Below are positions 23,120 through 35,700 of a DNA stretch of 64,000 bases, one piece after another. Position 1 is the first letter of the stretch. Each line of letters opens with the position of its first letter. The stretch comes from Pleodorina starrii. Lineage: Eukaryota > Chlorophyta > Chlorophyceae > Chlamydomonadales > Volvocaceae. The notes under the pieces are model-generated. The model was not told where the DNA came from and did no database searches. It was given only the letters and a program-made list of their open reading frames with translations. The translations under genes and the position numbers were made by a program. The stretch is taken from assembly GCA_030267565.1 (NCBI GenBank), contig BRXU01000009.1, positions 952,001-1,016,000 on the forward strand. Reading direction: 5' to 3'.

Positions 23120-26100
23120 GTCAAGGCAGATGAAGACTGTGCCTTTTCGCCGTCGTTCCTGCCCAAGCCGGCCCAGCCTGGGGGAATGCTGCGGGAGGCA
23201 TCTGTTTGGGAGCTGGACACCTTCGCCCCTGAGGGGGGGGTCGTATGGAGCATTCCCGCCATGCGGGGCCGGCGGAGGATCTCAGCCCGCGGGGCACGCG
23301 GCTTTCGGCGTGGAGGCGCCCGGGGTCGGGTGTGCCTACCGGCGCCCGGCAACGTCGGCGGGCTGTGCACGATCGGGAGGGGGGCGCCCAACTCCGTGGT
23401 GGGGCGCCCCAGGGGTACCCCGCCGGCTCCAGGTCACCGGCGCTGCAATCGCGGGCTCCAGCGGGGCTTCCCGCTCCTCCCAGTGCCCGCTGCGGGGCCC
23501 CCCAGCCGCCCGCAGGTCGGGCGGCAGTCGTAGACTGCCTCGCAGGGTACCGTAACTACATCAGCCGGGCCTGCAGGTCTGGCGTGCAGCCAGGCGGCGG
23601 CCGCGGCCGCCGCGTTCGGCCGGAGTCCGCGGGCCGGCGACGTGGCCTCGGTTTCCTCCTCGACCTGTGCGGTGCAGCAGCCCAGCTCGGCCGCGGGGCA
23701 CCCGGCTCCTCAAGCCACCCGAATGTCAATGGCGCCTGCGACTGGGTGGGGCCGAACCCGCCGGGTGCTGCCATGTGTCCGTGCGCGGCCCAGCGGGCTA
23801 GGTCTGTGCCTAATCCGGCCCAGCCGCCGTGCCCGGATCGAGCCGGGCCCCCCGCAACCCCGGTGTCGGGTTGCCAGGCGTGAACGCCGCCCGGGAGGCC
23901 GTTGCCGCCGGCTGGTCCCGCAGTTGCCAGTCCGTGGGTGGCAGTGGCGTGTGGCAGGGGCCGGCTCGCCCTCGTAGGCCCCTTCCGTGGGCCCCAGGCC
24001 CCGGCGGCCCGCGGGCTCCGGGCCCCGTACGTCGCCTGCCTGCACGGCGCCGCCTGGCGGCGCCCCACCCGGCCTCGGCTCCGGTCGCCCAGGGGGCGCC
24101 AGATTGGGCCCACGCCGCGCAGTCCGCTCGGCGTCATGGTTTTGATAATCCTCGCGCCGCACCTCCATGCGGGCGGCCAGTCCGCCGGCCGCCCCCTCCG
24201 TCCGGCCACGGGCCGGGACTCCCATCGACGGGGCGGCGGCCGGTCTAGTCCTGCGGCACCGATGGGGCGGGCCTCCCGCTGCTGGGGTTCGGTCAGGGCG
24301 GACGGGCACGGCAGGGGCAGCAACCACCATTCCTCTGGGTGCAGCTGCAGGCCCAGGGGCTCCATCCCCCCCACTCGCTCTCCCCGCCTTGATGCCGCCG
24401 GCAGCTGCGTCCCCCGCTTGGCCCACACTTGACTCCGCGAGTCGTACCATGGTTGTCCCTTGGGGTGTGCGTCCCTCTTTCGCCCCCACCCAATTGATGT
24501 TCGGGTGGTGCCTGCCCCGCCCCCTACCCACCCCCACCCCCACACACACACCATCACAGGTGTTCCCGCCTCTCCTCCGGATGCTGCCTGCCCGCTGGAC
24601 CGCCGGTTTTCCCGCCCGCTACCTGCTTCCCCGATTCCCCGGGTCTGGACTCGTGTGGTCCGGCCACTCGCCCCAAACCACCCCGCGGCTTCCGGCGCGT
24701 CCAGCACTCCCAGCCCTGCACGCCGTGTGTGTGTGTGTGTGTGTGTGGGCGCGGGTGGGGGAAACCCGCCCAAACACCCGGACCACCGCTACCCTCGACC
24801 CACGCTCCGGCCCGCTCCCGGCTCGGAAAGGGAGGGGCGCAATTTCGTACCCGGTCCTGTGCGCGCGCCCGCCGCTCGCCTCGTCCCTCCCGGGCTTCTA
24901 GGCGTCTTCCTCAGCCCCTGGTGCCTGGTCCCACGCCTCCTTCAATACATGTCCCGGGGCCATGTCTTTCCCCCGGTCCCCGGGCCTTGTCACCCCGTGT
25001 CACCGAGGGCCCCGCCCCGGTAAGACTGTGCCCCGCGGCTGGGCTCTTCCCTCCCGGCCCAACTCGTTCCCCTTCCATCCGGCCGTCCCGTCCGGCCCGT
25101 GTTTCCTGCCGTTTGCCCGCGTTCCCGCCGGGCTTTCCCGGCCCGTCCACCATGCACGTCACCCCTGCCCAGGTCCCCCTTTGCTTCCGCCCGTAGGCGG
25201 CGGTCCGCGCGCCTGCGGCTGTCTTAGCTTCCCTTCCCGCCTGGGACCCCTTTGCTGTCTGCCCCGCGTGCCTCGGCCCGGGCCGCTCGCTGCATTGGGC
25301 TTTCCCAGAGCCTGCTTGCCGTTCGGCCCCGCCCTCGCCAACCTGCACCGCCCGCCCGTGCGGTTCTCAGGGCCCACCGCGCCCATGGTCCACTCACCCA
25401 GCACGGCCTCGCTCAGTCCTCACCGCCCGGCCTTGTACCCCGGCCGACCTCTCAGGTCGCGCCCGCCGAGGTCACGCTCCGGGCCATGCCTACTCCCACA
25501 AACCCGCCGCTTACACGGCCCGCCCACGGCCCGCGCCAAGGCCCCGCGTCTCGACGCCCGCCACTGCCCGGGCGCGCCGGGCCCTTCCTCCCCCCTTTAC
25601 GTCCGGTCCCGACCACCTACGGGATCAGGCCCCACTGTTCCGCCATGCCCGGCGCATCCCCGCGCCAGCGAAATTTCCCCGCTGACCAGGGTGCTGTGGC
25701 GGCCACCGCCCACCCGCGTCCCCGCCTTTATCCAGCCCGCGTCCCCGCCTTCCACTCGGGTAGCTGGCCCTGACCGAGCCTTCACGGCCTTCCGTGCCGA
25801 CCTCGCCCGACTGGGCATGTCCCATCGCCCGCCCGCCCCTGCACGCCTATCGCGTGCAGCTTATCGGCGCTGCCCATGCGCCCCCCGAGCCGATGCCCTC
25901 TTTCCCACCCCTTATGTCCACATGTGCGGCCCTCCGCGCCCTCCGCGCCCGGGCCCCTGTGTTGTGCCCCTCTTCTCCGCGGCGGCCCGTCCGCTCAGTT
26001 CCTGTCCCGAGCCTCGGTCCTGCTGGCCTAACCCTCGACCCTCCGCCCCCGAGCCTGGTCGCACCACCAAGATCGTGCCGTCTCCCTGGCCTGCTGCCCC

Positions 26101-26340
26101 CACCCCCCACTCCGGTCTCAGGCTACCACGGTGCTCTCCGCGCGTCCCTCCGAGCCGATACGCCTTTTCATGCCGTCGGCTCCACGGACGGCCCGTCGCG
26201 CCCCGCGCGTCCAGGTTCCGGCGCCCAACTTCCCCACGGTGTCTCCGCCTGCCCGGCCCTGGGGTCTCCGCCCTTGCTGGCCCCGCTCCACGGTCGCCTG
26301 GCCTCCGAGCCGGTGTCGTACCTTTTGTAACAGGCTTAAG
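23120..26340. other. very GC-rich block between inverted repeats, coding status unknown
   Basis: GC content rises sharply near 23120 and drops near 26340. Long open frames exist on both strands (for example 24962-26353 + and 23556-24773 -). They are Pro/Arg/Gly-rich low-complexity translations of C-rich sequence with no recognisable domain. A TGTAA motif, the usual green-algal poly(A) signal, lies at 26326 on the + strand. A (GT)n run sits at about 24728-24748 and a CA run near 24540. It could be the body of a transposable element bounded by the 195-bp repeats, or GC-rich intergenic filler. Confidence 0.4.
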
Positions 26341-26565
26341 ATGGGTTTGCTAGGGCACTTCGACCTGAGGGAGCTGCGCCCTCCATCTAATGAAGAAGTT
26401 AATGTACTCTACACTGTACAAGATTAGCCTATGCACTGGCATTTATCATTAGGACGTTTTGGTGTTACGTGCGTGGAAGGGGCCTGTAAATAGCCTGTTC
26501 AAAATCATAACATGCTTCAAGGCAAATTCAGTTATGATAACAGCACTTCACCAAGTGCAAAACAT

Positions 26566-26760
26566 ACTCCATTCGGCTTTGGTCAGAAGTGTGATACGGC
26601 GTCCTGCCAAAAATAGTTGCTCTCTCAACGTCTGCCGTGTTCGCCCGTCTTTTGCCTTTCATAAAATCATGTTAAACGCTTCATTGATGCTAAGGAGCTT
26701 GCCGTTGTCGGTTGCCTTGGATCTCACTTCCGGGGCGGCCACTTCCGGGAGACGCGGGAG
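26566..26760 (-). repeat. 195-bp inverted repeat, right copy
   Basis: Reverse-complement copy of 22736-22930. On the minus strand it encodes PRLPEVAAPEV...NEAFNMIL with its stop at 26659-26661. Differences from the left copy include Ser/Ala, Tyr/Asn and Cys/Phe changes, with the flank almost unchanged. The upstream minus-strand sequence is unlike the left gene, so only the gene tail was duplicated. It overlaps, antisense, the open frame that leads into the B3 gene. Confidence 0.9.
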
Positions 26761-27022
26761 GGGCAGCAGCCTGTCCCTCGAGACCCAGCTCCTCGGGCAA
26801 CGCTCGGCGGCCCCGGGGGCGGCTCCCGCGCCGCGTCGAGGATCTATCCCGCTGGAGTTTGGCGGCACGGGCCGACTGCCGCCGTATCAGTTGGGCAGAC
26901 TGCAATGCCCAGGCGGGTTGAGCGCCCGTCAGGCCAAACGCACCGGGCTGCGAAGCCAGAAGCGACCACCGCGAAGTTCGCAACATCAGCCGCACCCGCA
27001 GCCGCCACAGCAACAACAGCGC

Positions 27023-30000
27023 ATGGCAACGCTGGACCAGCAGCTGGATCTGGATCTGGATCTGGATCTGTGGCAGTGCAGCGGTGCCGCGGGTCCACCC
27101 TCCGGCACTCATCCTCCGGACCGGAGGCGCAGCAGGGCAACCAAGACAGCGGCAGTTTCCTTTCCGCGGTCCGCCCCAACCTTGGCGCTGGGCTTCGACT
27201 CACATGTGGAGCCTCGCCTTGGCCTTGATCTTCAAATGGAGTACAGGGGGCAGCAGTCCCGGTCCCAGATCCGCCCGCCCACGCGGCACTGCGAGTACGA
27301 TTTGCCGTACCAGCTGTTCGAGGCTGATGCCATGGCTGCTACTGCTGCTGCTGCTGCTCGCTCTCGCGCCGAAGCGATTCACCAGCTGTTCGTGCCGGAC
27401 GCGCTGAGGGCAACCGAGCTGGTGCCGCGTGACGGGCGGCCCGCTGGTGCCGTGCCGGTAGCCGGACACGCAGGGCGGCGCGAGGAAGATTTCCGGGACG
27501 AGGAAGAGAAAGAGGAGGCGGAGGAGGAGCAGGAGGAGGAAAAGGAGGAGGAAGAGGAGGAGGAGGAGGAGGAGGAGGAAGAGGAGGGCGAGGCTCCAGC
27601 GGTGACCAGGGGCAGGGGCTGGCGGCAGCTGCATTGGATGTGCCGCGATCCCTTGCCTCCGCACCTACCTCGCCCACCGCCTCAACCGACAGCTCAGCGG
27701 TCCGAAGCAGCAGCTGCCGGTGGGGCCGCCATCCTCCCGTCCGGGCCCTACCCGCACCGACAACAGCTGAGGCAGCAAGACCAGCAGCGTCCGCATCTGG
27801 AGCCGCAGCCACAGCCGCCCCAGCTGGCGGTCCTTCGCGAGCAGTTGCTGGTGAAGCTGCTGGTCAACTCCGCCCAGCACCAGCAGACCCAGTTCCAACT
27901 GCTGCAGCAGCTGGAGCAGATCCAACGGCTGGACCGGCTGCAGCACCAAATGTTGCAACACATCCCGAAGACACAACAACAGCAGGAGCAGCTGCACCAC
28001 CAACACCATCACCATCACCGGCAGCTGCAGCAGCAGCACCAAATGCTGCAACAGCCTGAAGAGCGCTCCCCGCTCCCATCGCCGCCGCAGCCTCTGCGGG
28101 CGGCGTCGGCTCCTGCTCCGACGCGGCCGACAGCGCCGGGGGGTCCGCGGGATCGGCAGCAGCGCCTCCAGCCGAAAGGGACAGCACAGGATGGACCACG
28201 ATGTGCTCAGTCGGACCTCATGTGGTTGCAAGACCAGCTGCAACGGGAGGCGGTAGGGGCGCAGGAGTATGCGCCGGCGGCGTTGGCAGTGCAGGAGGAG
28301 GCTCAACGTGTCTTGTTCCCGGGGCCCGATCCGGTGGGGGCGCCATCCGGTGCCCGGAAGCTGCCAAAGCCGCTGCTGCTGCTGCAGCAACAGCGCCAGC
28401 GATCCATACCACCAGCAGCAGCACCAGCAGCAGCAGCAGCACCTGCATGCCGCGGCGGTTCCAAGCGTCAGCTTGCGGCAGCGGAATGGTCCTCGGCCCT
28501 TCCTCCCAGCGCCAGCAACAGCGACACATCCGCGCCTAGCTGCTCTGAGGGGGAAGCGCCTCTCCTGGAAGCCCCCGCCGGTGTGGCCGAGGCCGGTGTT
28601 GCGGCCGCTGTTCACCACCGCAGCTTTGGCCGCCGCAGTGCCTCCGCATTGCAGGGACACGGGCCGCCGCCCGCCGCATCGGGACCGGCAGCTGTCCGGA
28701 GCCCGCAGGTTGGGGTCGCTACCCTCTGCGCCCCAGCCAAGCAAGCCAGTACCCAGCGGGCTCCGAGAAACACCGCCTTCACCGCCTTCACCGGGGTCCG
28801 GAGCCCCACGGCGGTGGAGCGGACGGACAAGGTGGAGACGACGGAGACAGCGGATGTAACGCCCGCACCGCCAGCGGCAGCACCGAGGGCCGCGGCGCGA
28901 GTCGCAGCCGCGGGGACAGTGGTGGCTGTTGCGGCGGCAGCAGAGGCTCCGGGCTCGGCTGTCGCAGCGCGAAGGGGCGATGCTCGTGTCGGCCCAGCTG
29001 GGCTACCGCCGGCGGCGGCGGACGGAGACACCCTGCTTGACGTCGAAAATGCCATAGTGCCGGCGGCGGATGCCGCGGCGGCGGCTGTTGCAGCGGCGGC
29101 GGCTGCGGTGGATGCGGCAGGTGGCTCCGGGGGGCGGCGGGTGCTGATTGCCAAGGCGCTGACCGCCTCGGACGCACGCACGCGCCGCATAATCCTGCCG
29201 AGGGGCGCGTTGGAGGCCGCCGTTCCCCACCTGGCCGCCCCTGATCGGCCTTTGCACTCGTTCGAGGTGACAGACGCTGCGGGCCTCACCTGGCTCTTCG
29301 TCATCCGCTCCTGGCAGAACGGCCCCAACCCAAAACCAGTTTACGTGCTCGAAGTAGGTGGGGGGGGAGGGCATAGGCGGGTAGGCGGTTTGGCGGCCTA
29401 TGGGGCCTGTGGGGAGTTGGGAGGACGGGCAGCGGGGCGGTCTCTGGAATGGGATGACGTGCGGGGGAGGCGGCTGGTATCTTCGGGGCGCATTGGCGTG
29501 GACCCAGTATTATGCATCTAGCATCTTTGCCGTAACAGAAGTTCTCTTCGTCTGTCCACTGCCCATTACAAAACGTGCCGACTGGATGACGATGGCGACT
29601 GTTGGTTTGTCTGCAGCACGTGTCCGAGTTTATCAAGGCGTACGGCATTTCAACAGGCGACGTGCTGGGCCTGCTGCGCTGCCCCGGCGGCGCAATGCGA
29701 GTGGAGGTCAACACCCCAGCAGTCATCGCCGCCGCGGGCGCCGCGAGCGCGCGATCCCGCGTCCCTGCATCCGCTCCCGCCCCCAGGTCCGCATCGCCGT
29801 TTCAGACGCTGCCGCTGACTCACTCCGGGACACAGCAGGCGCGGATCCTGACGCAGCAGCAGCAGCGAGAGGAGGAGGAGGAGGACGTCGGTGGCACTGA
29901 TAGGAGCAACATCAGCGGGCGCGGAGGGGTCAAGCGCAAGCGGGTTGCTCGGCAGCGCGCGCAGTCTTCCAGTGACGGCCCAGAAGAGCCGATGGGGGGA

Positions 30001-30081
30001 CAATCGGACGAGCGGCACCCCGCGACGGGGGCCGAGGTGGAGGCGGAGGCGGCAGGGCCGGGCAAGTCCCGTCGGGTCTAG
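27023..30081 (+). CDS. B3-domain DNA-binding protein, Gln/Glu/Ala-rich (LAV-like B3)
   Basis: Putative nuclear transcription regulator of about 931 aa. Exons 27023-29353 and 29617-30081 join in phase. The B3 domain (about residues 705-815) starts VLIAKALTASDARTRRIILP, continues TWLFVIRSWQNGPN and YVLE, and after the intron HVSEFIKAYGISTGDVLGLLR. This matches the ABI3/VAL-type B3 pattern, including the W/N of the DNA-contact strand. Upstream are DLDLDLDL (about 8-15), a Glu run (about 160-190), Gln/His-rich segments (about 250-350) that could act in activation or aggregation, and Ala runs. A basic KRKR stretch near the C-terminus may be a nuclear signal. ATG 27023 is chosen because the frame is open further upstream only through the antisense repeat. 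No target or partner can be read from the sequence. Confidence 0.75.
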
Positions 30082-30090
30082 GGGGAGTTT

Positions 30091-30105
30091 GGGTTTAGGG
30101 TTTTT
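30091..30105. repeat. short telomere-like motif (GGGTTTAGGGTTTTT)
   Basis: One and a half TTTAGGG-type units just after the B3 stop codon. Too short to be more than a hint of telomeric DNA repair or chance. Confidence 0.4.
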
Positions 30106-30233
30106 GAAAGTAGCTTGTGTGGGTGCACTACACGCTGTGCGCGAACCACTTTGCGTCGTCCGTCTCGTGGCAGTGGTTTGTGGGCCGTTGTGGGCGAGTG
30201 GAGCAATGTGAAGTGATCATGGCGAAAGATGGT

Positions 30234-30460
30234 ATGGGGGAATGGGGGAATGGGGGAATGGGGGAATGGGGGAATGGGGGAATGGGGGAATGGGGGAATG
30301 GGGGAATGGGGGAATGGGGGAATGGGGGAATGGGGGAATGGGGGAATGGGGGAATGGGGGAATGGGGGAATGGCGGAATGGCGGAATGGCGGAATGGCGG
30401 AATGGCGGAATGGCGGAATGGGGGAATGGGGGAATGGGGGAATGGGGGAATGGGGGAATG
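30234..30460. repeat. 8-bp minisatellite (AATGGGGG)n with internal AATGGCGG block
   Basis: About 28 tandem units. Six consecutive units at about 30371-30418 carry GGCGG instead of GGGGG, showing that a variant spread by local amplification. The G-runs could form quadruplexes. It lies about 150 bp downstream of the B3 gene. The open frames across it are repeat artefacts. Confidence 0.97.
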
Positions 30461-32728
30461 CCAAAGAGGTTTTTAGGAACAACACGTGGGCCAAAGCACC
30501 TGGCGCCGATAGCTCTGTGCCATTGCCATGTGCATATGATATGATGTGATGTGATCTGATATGTGATGATGTGATGTGGCTGATGTGGCTGCAACGACAC
30601 CATTGCTAAAACTGGGACTGTGTGGCACTCGGCAGGGGGGTGCGTGTCATGGGGTATCCGGTCATGGAGCTAAGCATTATGGGGCGGGGGGATGTTTGTG
30701 AGAGCATCTGCGATAAAGACGCTGCAGCTGCAGAGCCTTTCCGTGCGGGCGGTGCGAGTGCGCCGTCTCTGCGCCGCGAATGATGCATGGTGGCGCTTTT
30801 GTCGGCTCAGGGCCATATCTCCTGATTCCTGACATGCGCCGATGCTGCATACTGCCGTCGGATGATGCCTCACCATGCAAAATTATTTTTTTTTCGGCCG
30901 TGGGTTGAAATTCTACCTAATGCTGAAGGGCTTTGCCTCATGGCGTTTCATCTACTGTTTGCACGACGCAGCACGACGCGCACGCACGCACGGCGAATGG
31001 TTGCACGATGTCACCAGATGATTTCTCTCACTGCGAAAAGGAATCGAATTGTTTTTCAGTGGCGGCAGATGTTGATGCTTTGTTTGATAATTTTCGTAAT
31101 GTCAGGCGACGGGTGGTCGCCGATGGGTGGGTAGTTACCGTACAGTGGCGACATACCTCAGGCTGCGCTGAGGATTGGGCTCCTCGTTTGACTCTTGTCG
31201 CGTGGAACCTTGTGCTGTAGGGCGCAAGGGAGTCTTTGCTTTGATACGCAAGCTGGAACTGAACCGCATGTGGGTCCCTGACCTCATCTGACGCTGTTTC
31301 GACGTTCGGATGAGGCATTTGCTATCGTACGGATTAGGGGTCTGGGCCCTAGATGCCATTTGGGTAGTCCTGGGACTGGTGCTCAGTCGATCTTGACAGG
31401 GACCCGGGTGATTTCCACGAGTTTGCTACGATACAGGGATCGGGAGAGGCCCGGCGTGACGGCGTGCCGCACACTTCAATTGTGCGGTCTATTACACCCC
31501 GGGGACGATTACATTACCCTGGAGTGGCCGGTAAATACTGGTCCAACGGCGGCTGCAACAGAGCCCGGGACGCCCACAGCGTTGGGGCCTTCCAAGGGCG
31601 CTGTGAACGGCCTGCCTGCGAACAGGTCTTGATTAGCAGTTTTGGTCTGAAGGTCGCTGGTATGATTTCGATCTGGTGGCTGACAGGTGCGGTACGATCG
31701 TATGGAGTAGTGCTGGTTAACGGGTTTTTATGCGGCGGTGCTCAGCAGGCAATCATGCGAAACACGGCGAATGGCCTGCGGCACCCGTGGATGTGCAGGA
31801 CGTGCCTTGAGGTCATTGGTGACCGGCTGCGTGGTCACACGGCGCGTCGTGCGGCGTGCCATGTCGCGACACACTCGACGCACTGACTACCCAGCCTGCT
31901 CGCTCCGGCGCCTGGAGGCGGGGTGCAATGACGCATGTCCCTAGCTATGCCTTTCCGCTGAGACGTTGAGATGCGTGCGAGTCATTCCTCGAGCACAGTA
32001 AACCGGCCAGCGTAAACATCCACGCGGCTGTGGAAGTCCTGTAGATATGCGGACAACTTACAGACCTACAGTCCATCGGCAGTTCGACGGTAATCCATAC
32101 CGGTCCCCAGGGGGCCCTCACCTGATGGCGCTCACTGTAAATGCATTGCCTTCGGCGCCCCCTCGCGACGCCGACGTCTATTAGGTGATCGGGGGTCACA
32201 TCTCACGCGTCAATCGGCAGCTCATTCGGTGCCGGACCATGGCTCGTGTCGTACTTCCTTTCCGCATCCATCAGAACCTCCCGCAAGTGTCCCTTTGCAC
32301 CTGAATTGCCCACAAGTGCTCGTCAGAAGGTCATGCCCCCTCCCCATTATTACTTGTACGATAATGCCCTGTACGATTATGCCATATAGAAGAGACATAT
32401 TATAGAATCCGGTGGATATAGTGAAATATGTAATCAGTCCTGAACAAGCCACGTGCCGCAAAGTCCGTGCCCCCTTCCAACCGCACATAGTGGCGTCGAA
32501 ACAACGTATACGCTGCGGTGCAGGACACTTGAATCACCACTGCACATGCCTGACTACAGTATGCTTGTCATTTCAGCAGTACTACCGTCATACCATGCAA
32601 GCATAGCACGACAAAAAAACATGGTTTTGTGCGCCCACGGCTCGAGTTATATCACCCGCCGAATTGCACTTATGATCGCATTTGAGGAATGTCCTGCGCT
32701 GCTGCTGCTGCTGCACTGCAGAGTGCAT
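30461..32728. other. intergenic, no gene recognised
   Basis: Begins with TGATG-type simple repeats (30531-30590). The rest has only short, unconserved open frames on both strands. It probably includes the 3' UTR of the acetyl-CoA synthetase gene at its right end. Confidence 0.55.
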
Positions 32729-35700
32729 TTACTTTCCGCGCAGGTCCACGAGCTGCTGCACGACGCTGGGGTCTGCCAGCGTTGACACGTCCCCCAGCTG
32801 GTCCTCCTCCTTGGCCGCAATCTTGCGCAGCACGCGACGCATGATCTTGCCGCTGCGGGTCTTGGGCAGCCCGGGCGCCTGAAGTGGTGGTTGTGGACAC
32901 GGGCGGGGCGGCGTGTGCGCCGGATCCAAGAGCGGGACCACAAGAAAGCGACGGCATATGAGCGACAGCTAGGATGCACACGCAGCGATGGCTACACAGG
33001 TGGGTAAAGCGCGCGAACTCGTTCAACACCGTACTCACCCAGTGAATCACGTCCGGCGCGGCGAAGGGGCCAATGACCTTGCGCACGGTTGAAATGAGCT
33101 CCTTCCGCAGGGTTTCGCTGGGCTCGGAGCCTGCACACAAGCGGAGGCGGCGCGCCACGACAGCGTGACGCGTGTACCACTCCAGCCTCCATCCGTTGCC
33201 GCCTTGGAATTTGGGCAGCTCACAAGACGAGCCATACACAGGTCACAGGCGCCGGCGCATTTGTCTACAGGTAGCCCTGCCATACATACACCGCAGTGCT
33301 CCGCAACCCGCCCCCTAATCAACATGCCATCAAACTCAGCGCATTTTACGATACAGTGCGCTGTCCCCGACATGCCGTCGCGCGGCCAAGCAACGCAGCG
33401 CCTGAGGCCCTGAGCGCACGCACCCGTCATGAGGGTCACGAAGGCGTAGATGCTCTGGCCCTTGATGGCGTGCTCCACCGCCACCACCGCCGCTTCCACG
33501 CAGGCGGGGTGCGATACCAGCGCGCTCTCCACCTCCGCCGTGCCGATGCGGTGGCCCGACACGTTGAGCACATCGTCCACGCGGCCGGTGATCCAGTAGT
33601 AGCCGTCCGCGTCTCGCCGGCAGCCATCGCCTGCCATTTGGCAAAATAGCAATGCGGAAAAACGCGTACGTTTGCTTTCTTATGCGTTGCCTTAGTCATG
33701 ATTGGCGGCGTGCGTTTGCTACCGTATCTCCGCGCACTGGCTGGGCCCCTTCCTTCTCACCGGTGAAGTAGTAGCCCTGGAAGGCGGAGAAGTAGGTGTG
33801 CTCGAAGCGCTTGTGGTCGCCCGCCACAGTCCGCATCATCGAGGGCCACGGCCGCTTGACCGCGAGCATGCCCTGGCAGGGGCCCTGCAGGATTGGCCGG
33901 GCAGACCCAAGGGCAAACACACGCTTCCTTACAGCGTAAAGGGTAACCTTGAGCTGTCAGTTAGTACACAGGAGGACCGACCTTCGGAAAACACAAAGAA
34001 ACAAGGCAAGTGCTGCACTTGCAGGCCCGCTCGGTCGACAGGCCGGCCGATCGTTCACTTGTCGGCACAACCCACCTGCAGTTCGTTGCCCTGCTCGTCC
34101 AGCACGACGGGTTCCACGCCAAAGAACGGCAGCGTGGCGCATCCGGGCTTGAGCGGCGTGGCGCCCGGCATCGGGGTGATCATGTGCGCGCCCGTTTCGG
34201 TCTGCCACCACGTGTCCATGATGGGGCACCTGCAACGGAGCAGCGGCGAGTATAGTGGTCTCAGGAATGCGACACAGAGCGCATCAACGCCGCTCCCTGC
34301 GGCAAACGAGTCGCGCGCCGGCGCAGAGCTCGCTCGCTGCTGACCGACGCCATCGCGGGAGTCCACGGTGGCCAGCCCTATAAACGTTGGCATACCGTTG
34401 TGGATTCTATTGCCTCTTGCCGCCTACATACCCCTCGAGGCGCGCCGCGTCTCACCTGCTGCCGCCCACCACCTCGTGGTACCAGCGCCACGCCTCCGGG
34501 TTGATGGGCTCCCCCACAGAGCCAAGCAGCCGCAGAGACGCTCGCGAGTGGCGCGTGACCCACGCGTCGCCCTTGGCGTGCAGCGCCCGAATGGCAGTCG
34601 GTGCCGTATAAAAGATGGTCACCTAAAGCAAAGCATAATGGCACGTGGCGTGCCGTGAGAAGCTCGCCGCCTCTGTACAAAACTCACTGAGCTGCGGAAA
34701 CAGTTAGGGATCCAAGCCGCACGCGGTGCAGGGTGCTGCATCACGCACAGGTCTCGGTGGCGGCCCGGGCTCAGCGGAACCTTGACGCAACCGAACAGCG
34801 GCTTGGATCGTGGCTCACCTTGTACTTGTCCACAATGGACCAGCAGCGCCCCGCGTCCGGCCAGGTGGGAACACCCTCGAAGAGCACTTGGGTGGCTCCC
34901 AGCAGCAGCGGCCCTGGAACGTTGCCAAACGGAACAACGGATAAAGGAGGTAAACGGGAGCGAAGGCCGCGCCGTCACGAGGCACACACGCGCACACAAC
35001 CAGAGCAGAAAGGTCGGACAGGGTTGCGACTTTTAAGGCTCAAGACGCATAGCAAACCCCTGGCCCGCCGAATCAGAACACCTAATGAATGCCCAGAGGG
35101 TGTGACGTCAAAAGCTAGCTTGCCTGCACCGCCTGTGAAAGCGTTGCGGCCTGCTTTGTTAGGTGATACGGCCGGGGACCCCGTGTCCTGAACCGACAAA
35201 GAACTTCACGCAGGCCCGGGAGCACGGGAGCGCGTCGACCGAGGCGTGCTGCGAGTCCACGCCGTGGCAATGCAGGAAAACGCTCCACCCGTGTTTGAAG
35301 CGCAGCCCCACGGCTAGAGGCTTGGGGCCTGGGCCTCACCGTACGTGACATAGGTGTGGCCCGTGATCCAGCCGCAGTCGGCGGTGCACCAGTACACGTC
35401 CGAGGCCGGATGCAGATCAAACACGAACTTGGTGGTGGCCATGGCTCCCACCATGTAGCCGCCGGTGGTGTGCAGCACGCCCTTGGGCTTGCCTGTGGGG
35501 GCAATGTGCAAAAACGCACGTTCAGTGGACCGCGGACAAGCGGTGGGGGCGCTCCCTTGCAGGTACAAGACGAGTGCTGTTGGAACCTTCAATCAATTCA
35601 TGGACAGCGTTACGCAGTGTACGCGGACTCTCCCCTAAAGATCAGCCCTGTCCCACCCCTCCATCCAACTGAACAACCTCGGTCTACTTTGCAGCAACCC

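Noticed and set aside
23556..24773. 405-codon minus frame in the GC-rich block
   Set aside because: Competes with equally long frames in other phases, has a Thr-His repeat start from a CA run, and no recognisable domain.
24962..26353. 463-codon + frame in the GC-rich block
   Set aside because: Pro/Arg/Ser low-complexity translation of C-rich DNA with no domain or codon signature; left as undetermined sequence, not a gene.
22723..26771. Firm 11-bp target duplication around the inverted repeats
   Set aside because: GGGCAGCAGCC is nearly self-complementary, so it may equally be an extension of the inverted repeat; mentioned only as a possibility.
27665..28744. Leu-rich 359-codon minus frame
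   Set aside because: Antisense of the Gln codons (CAG/CTG) of the B3 protein.
30229..30603. Gly/Met/Trp and Pro/His/Ser frames over 30234-30460
   Set aside because: Translations of the 8-bp minisatellite.
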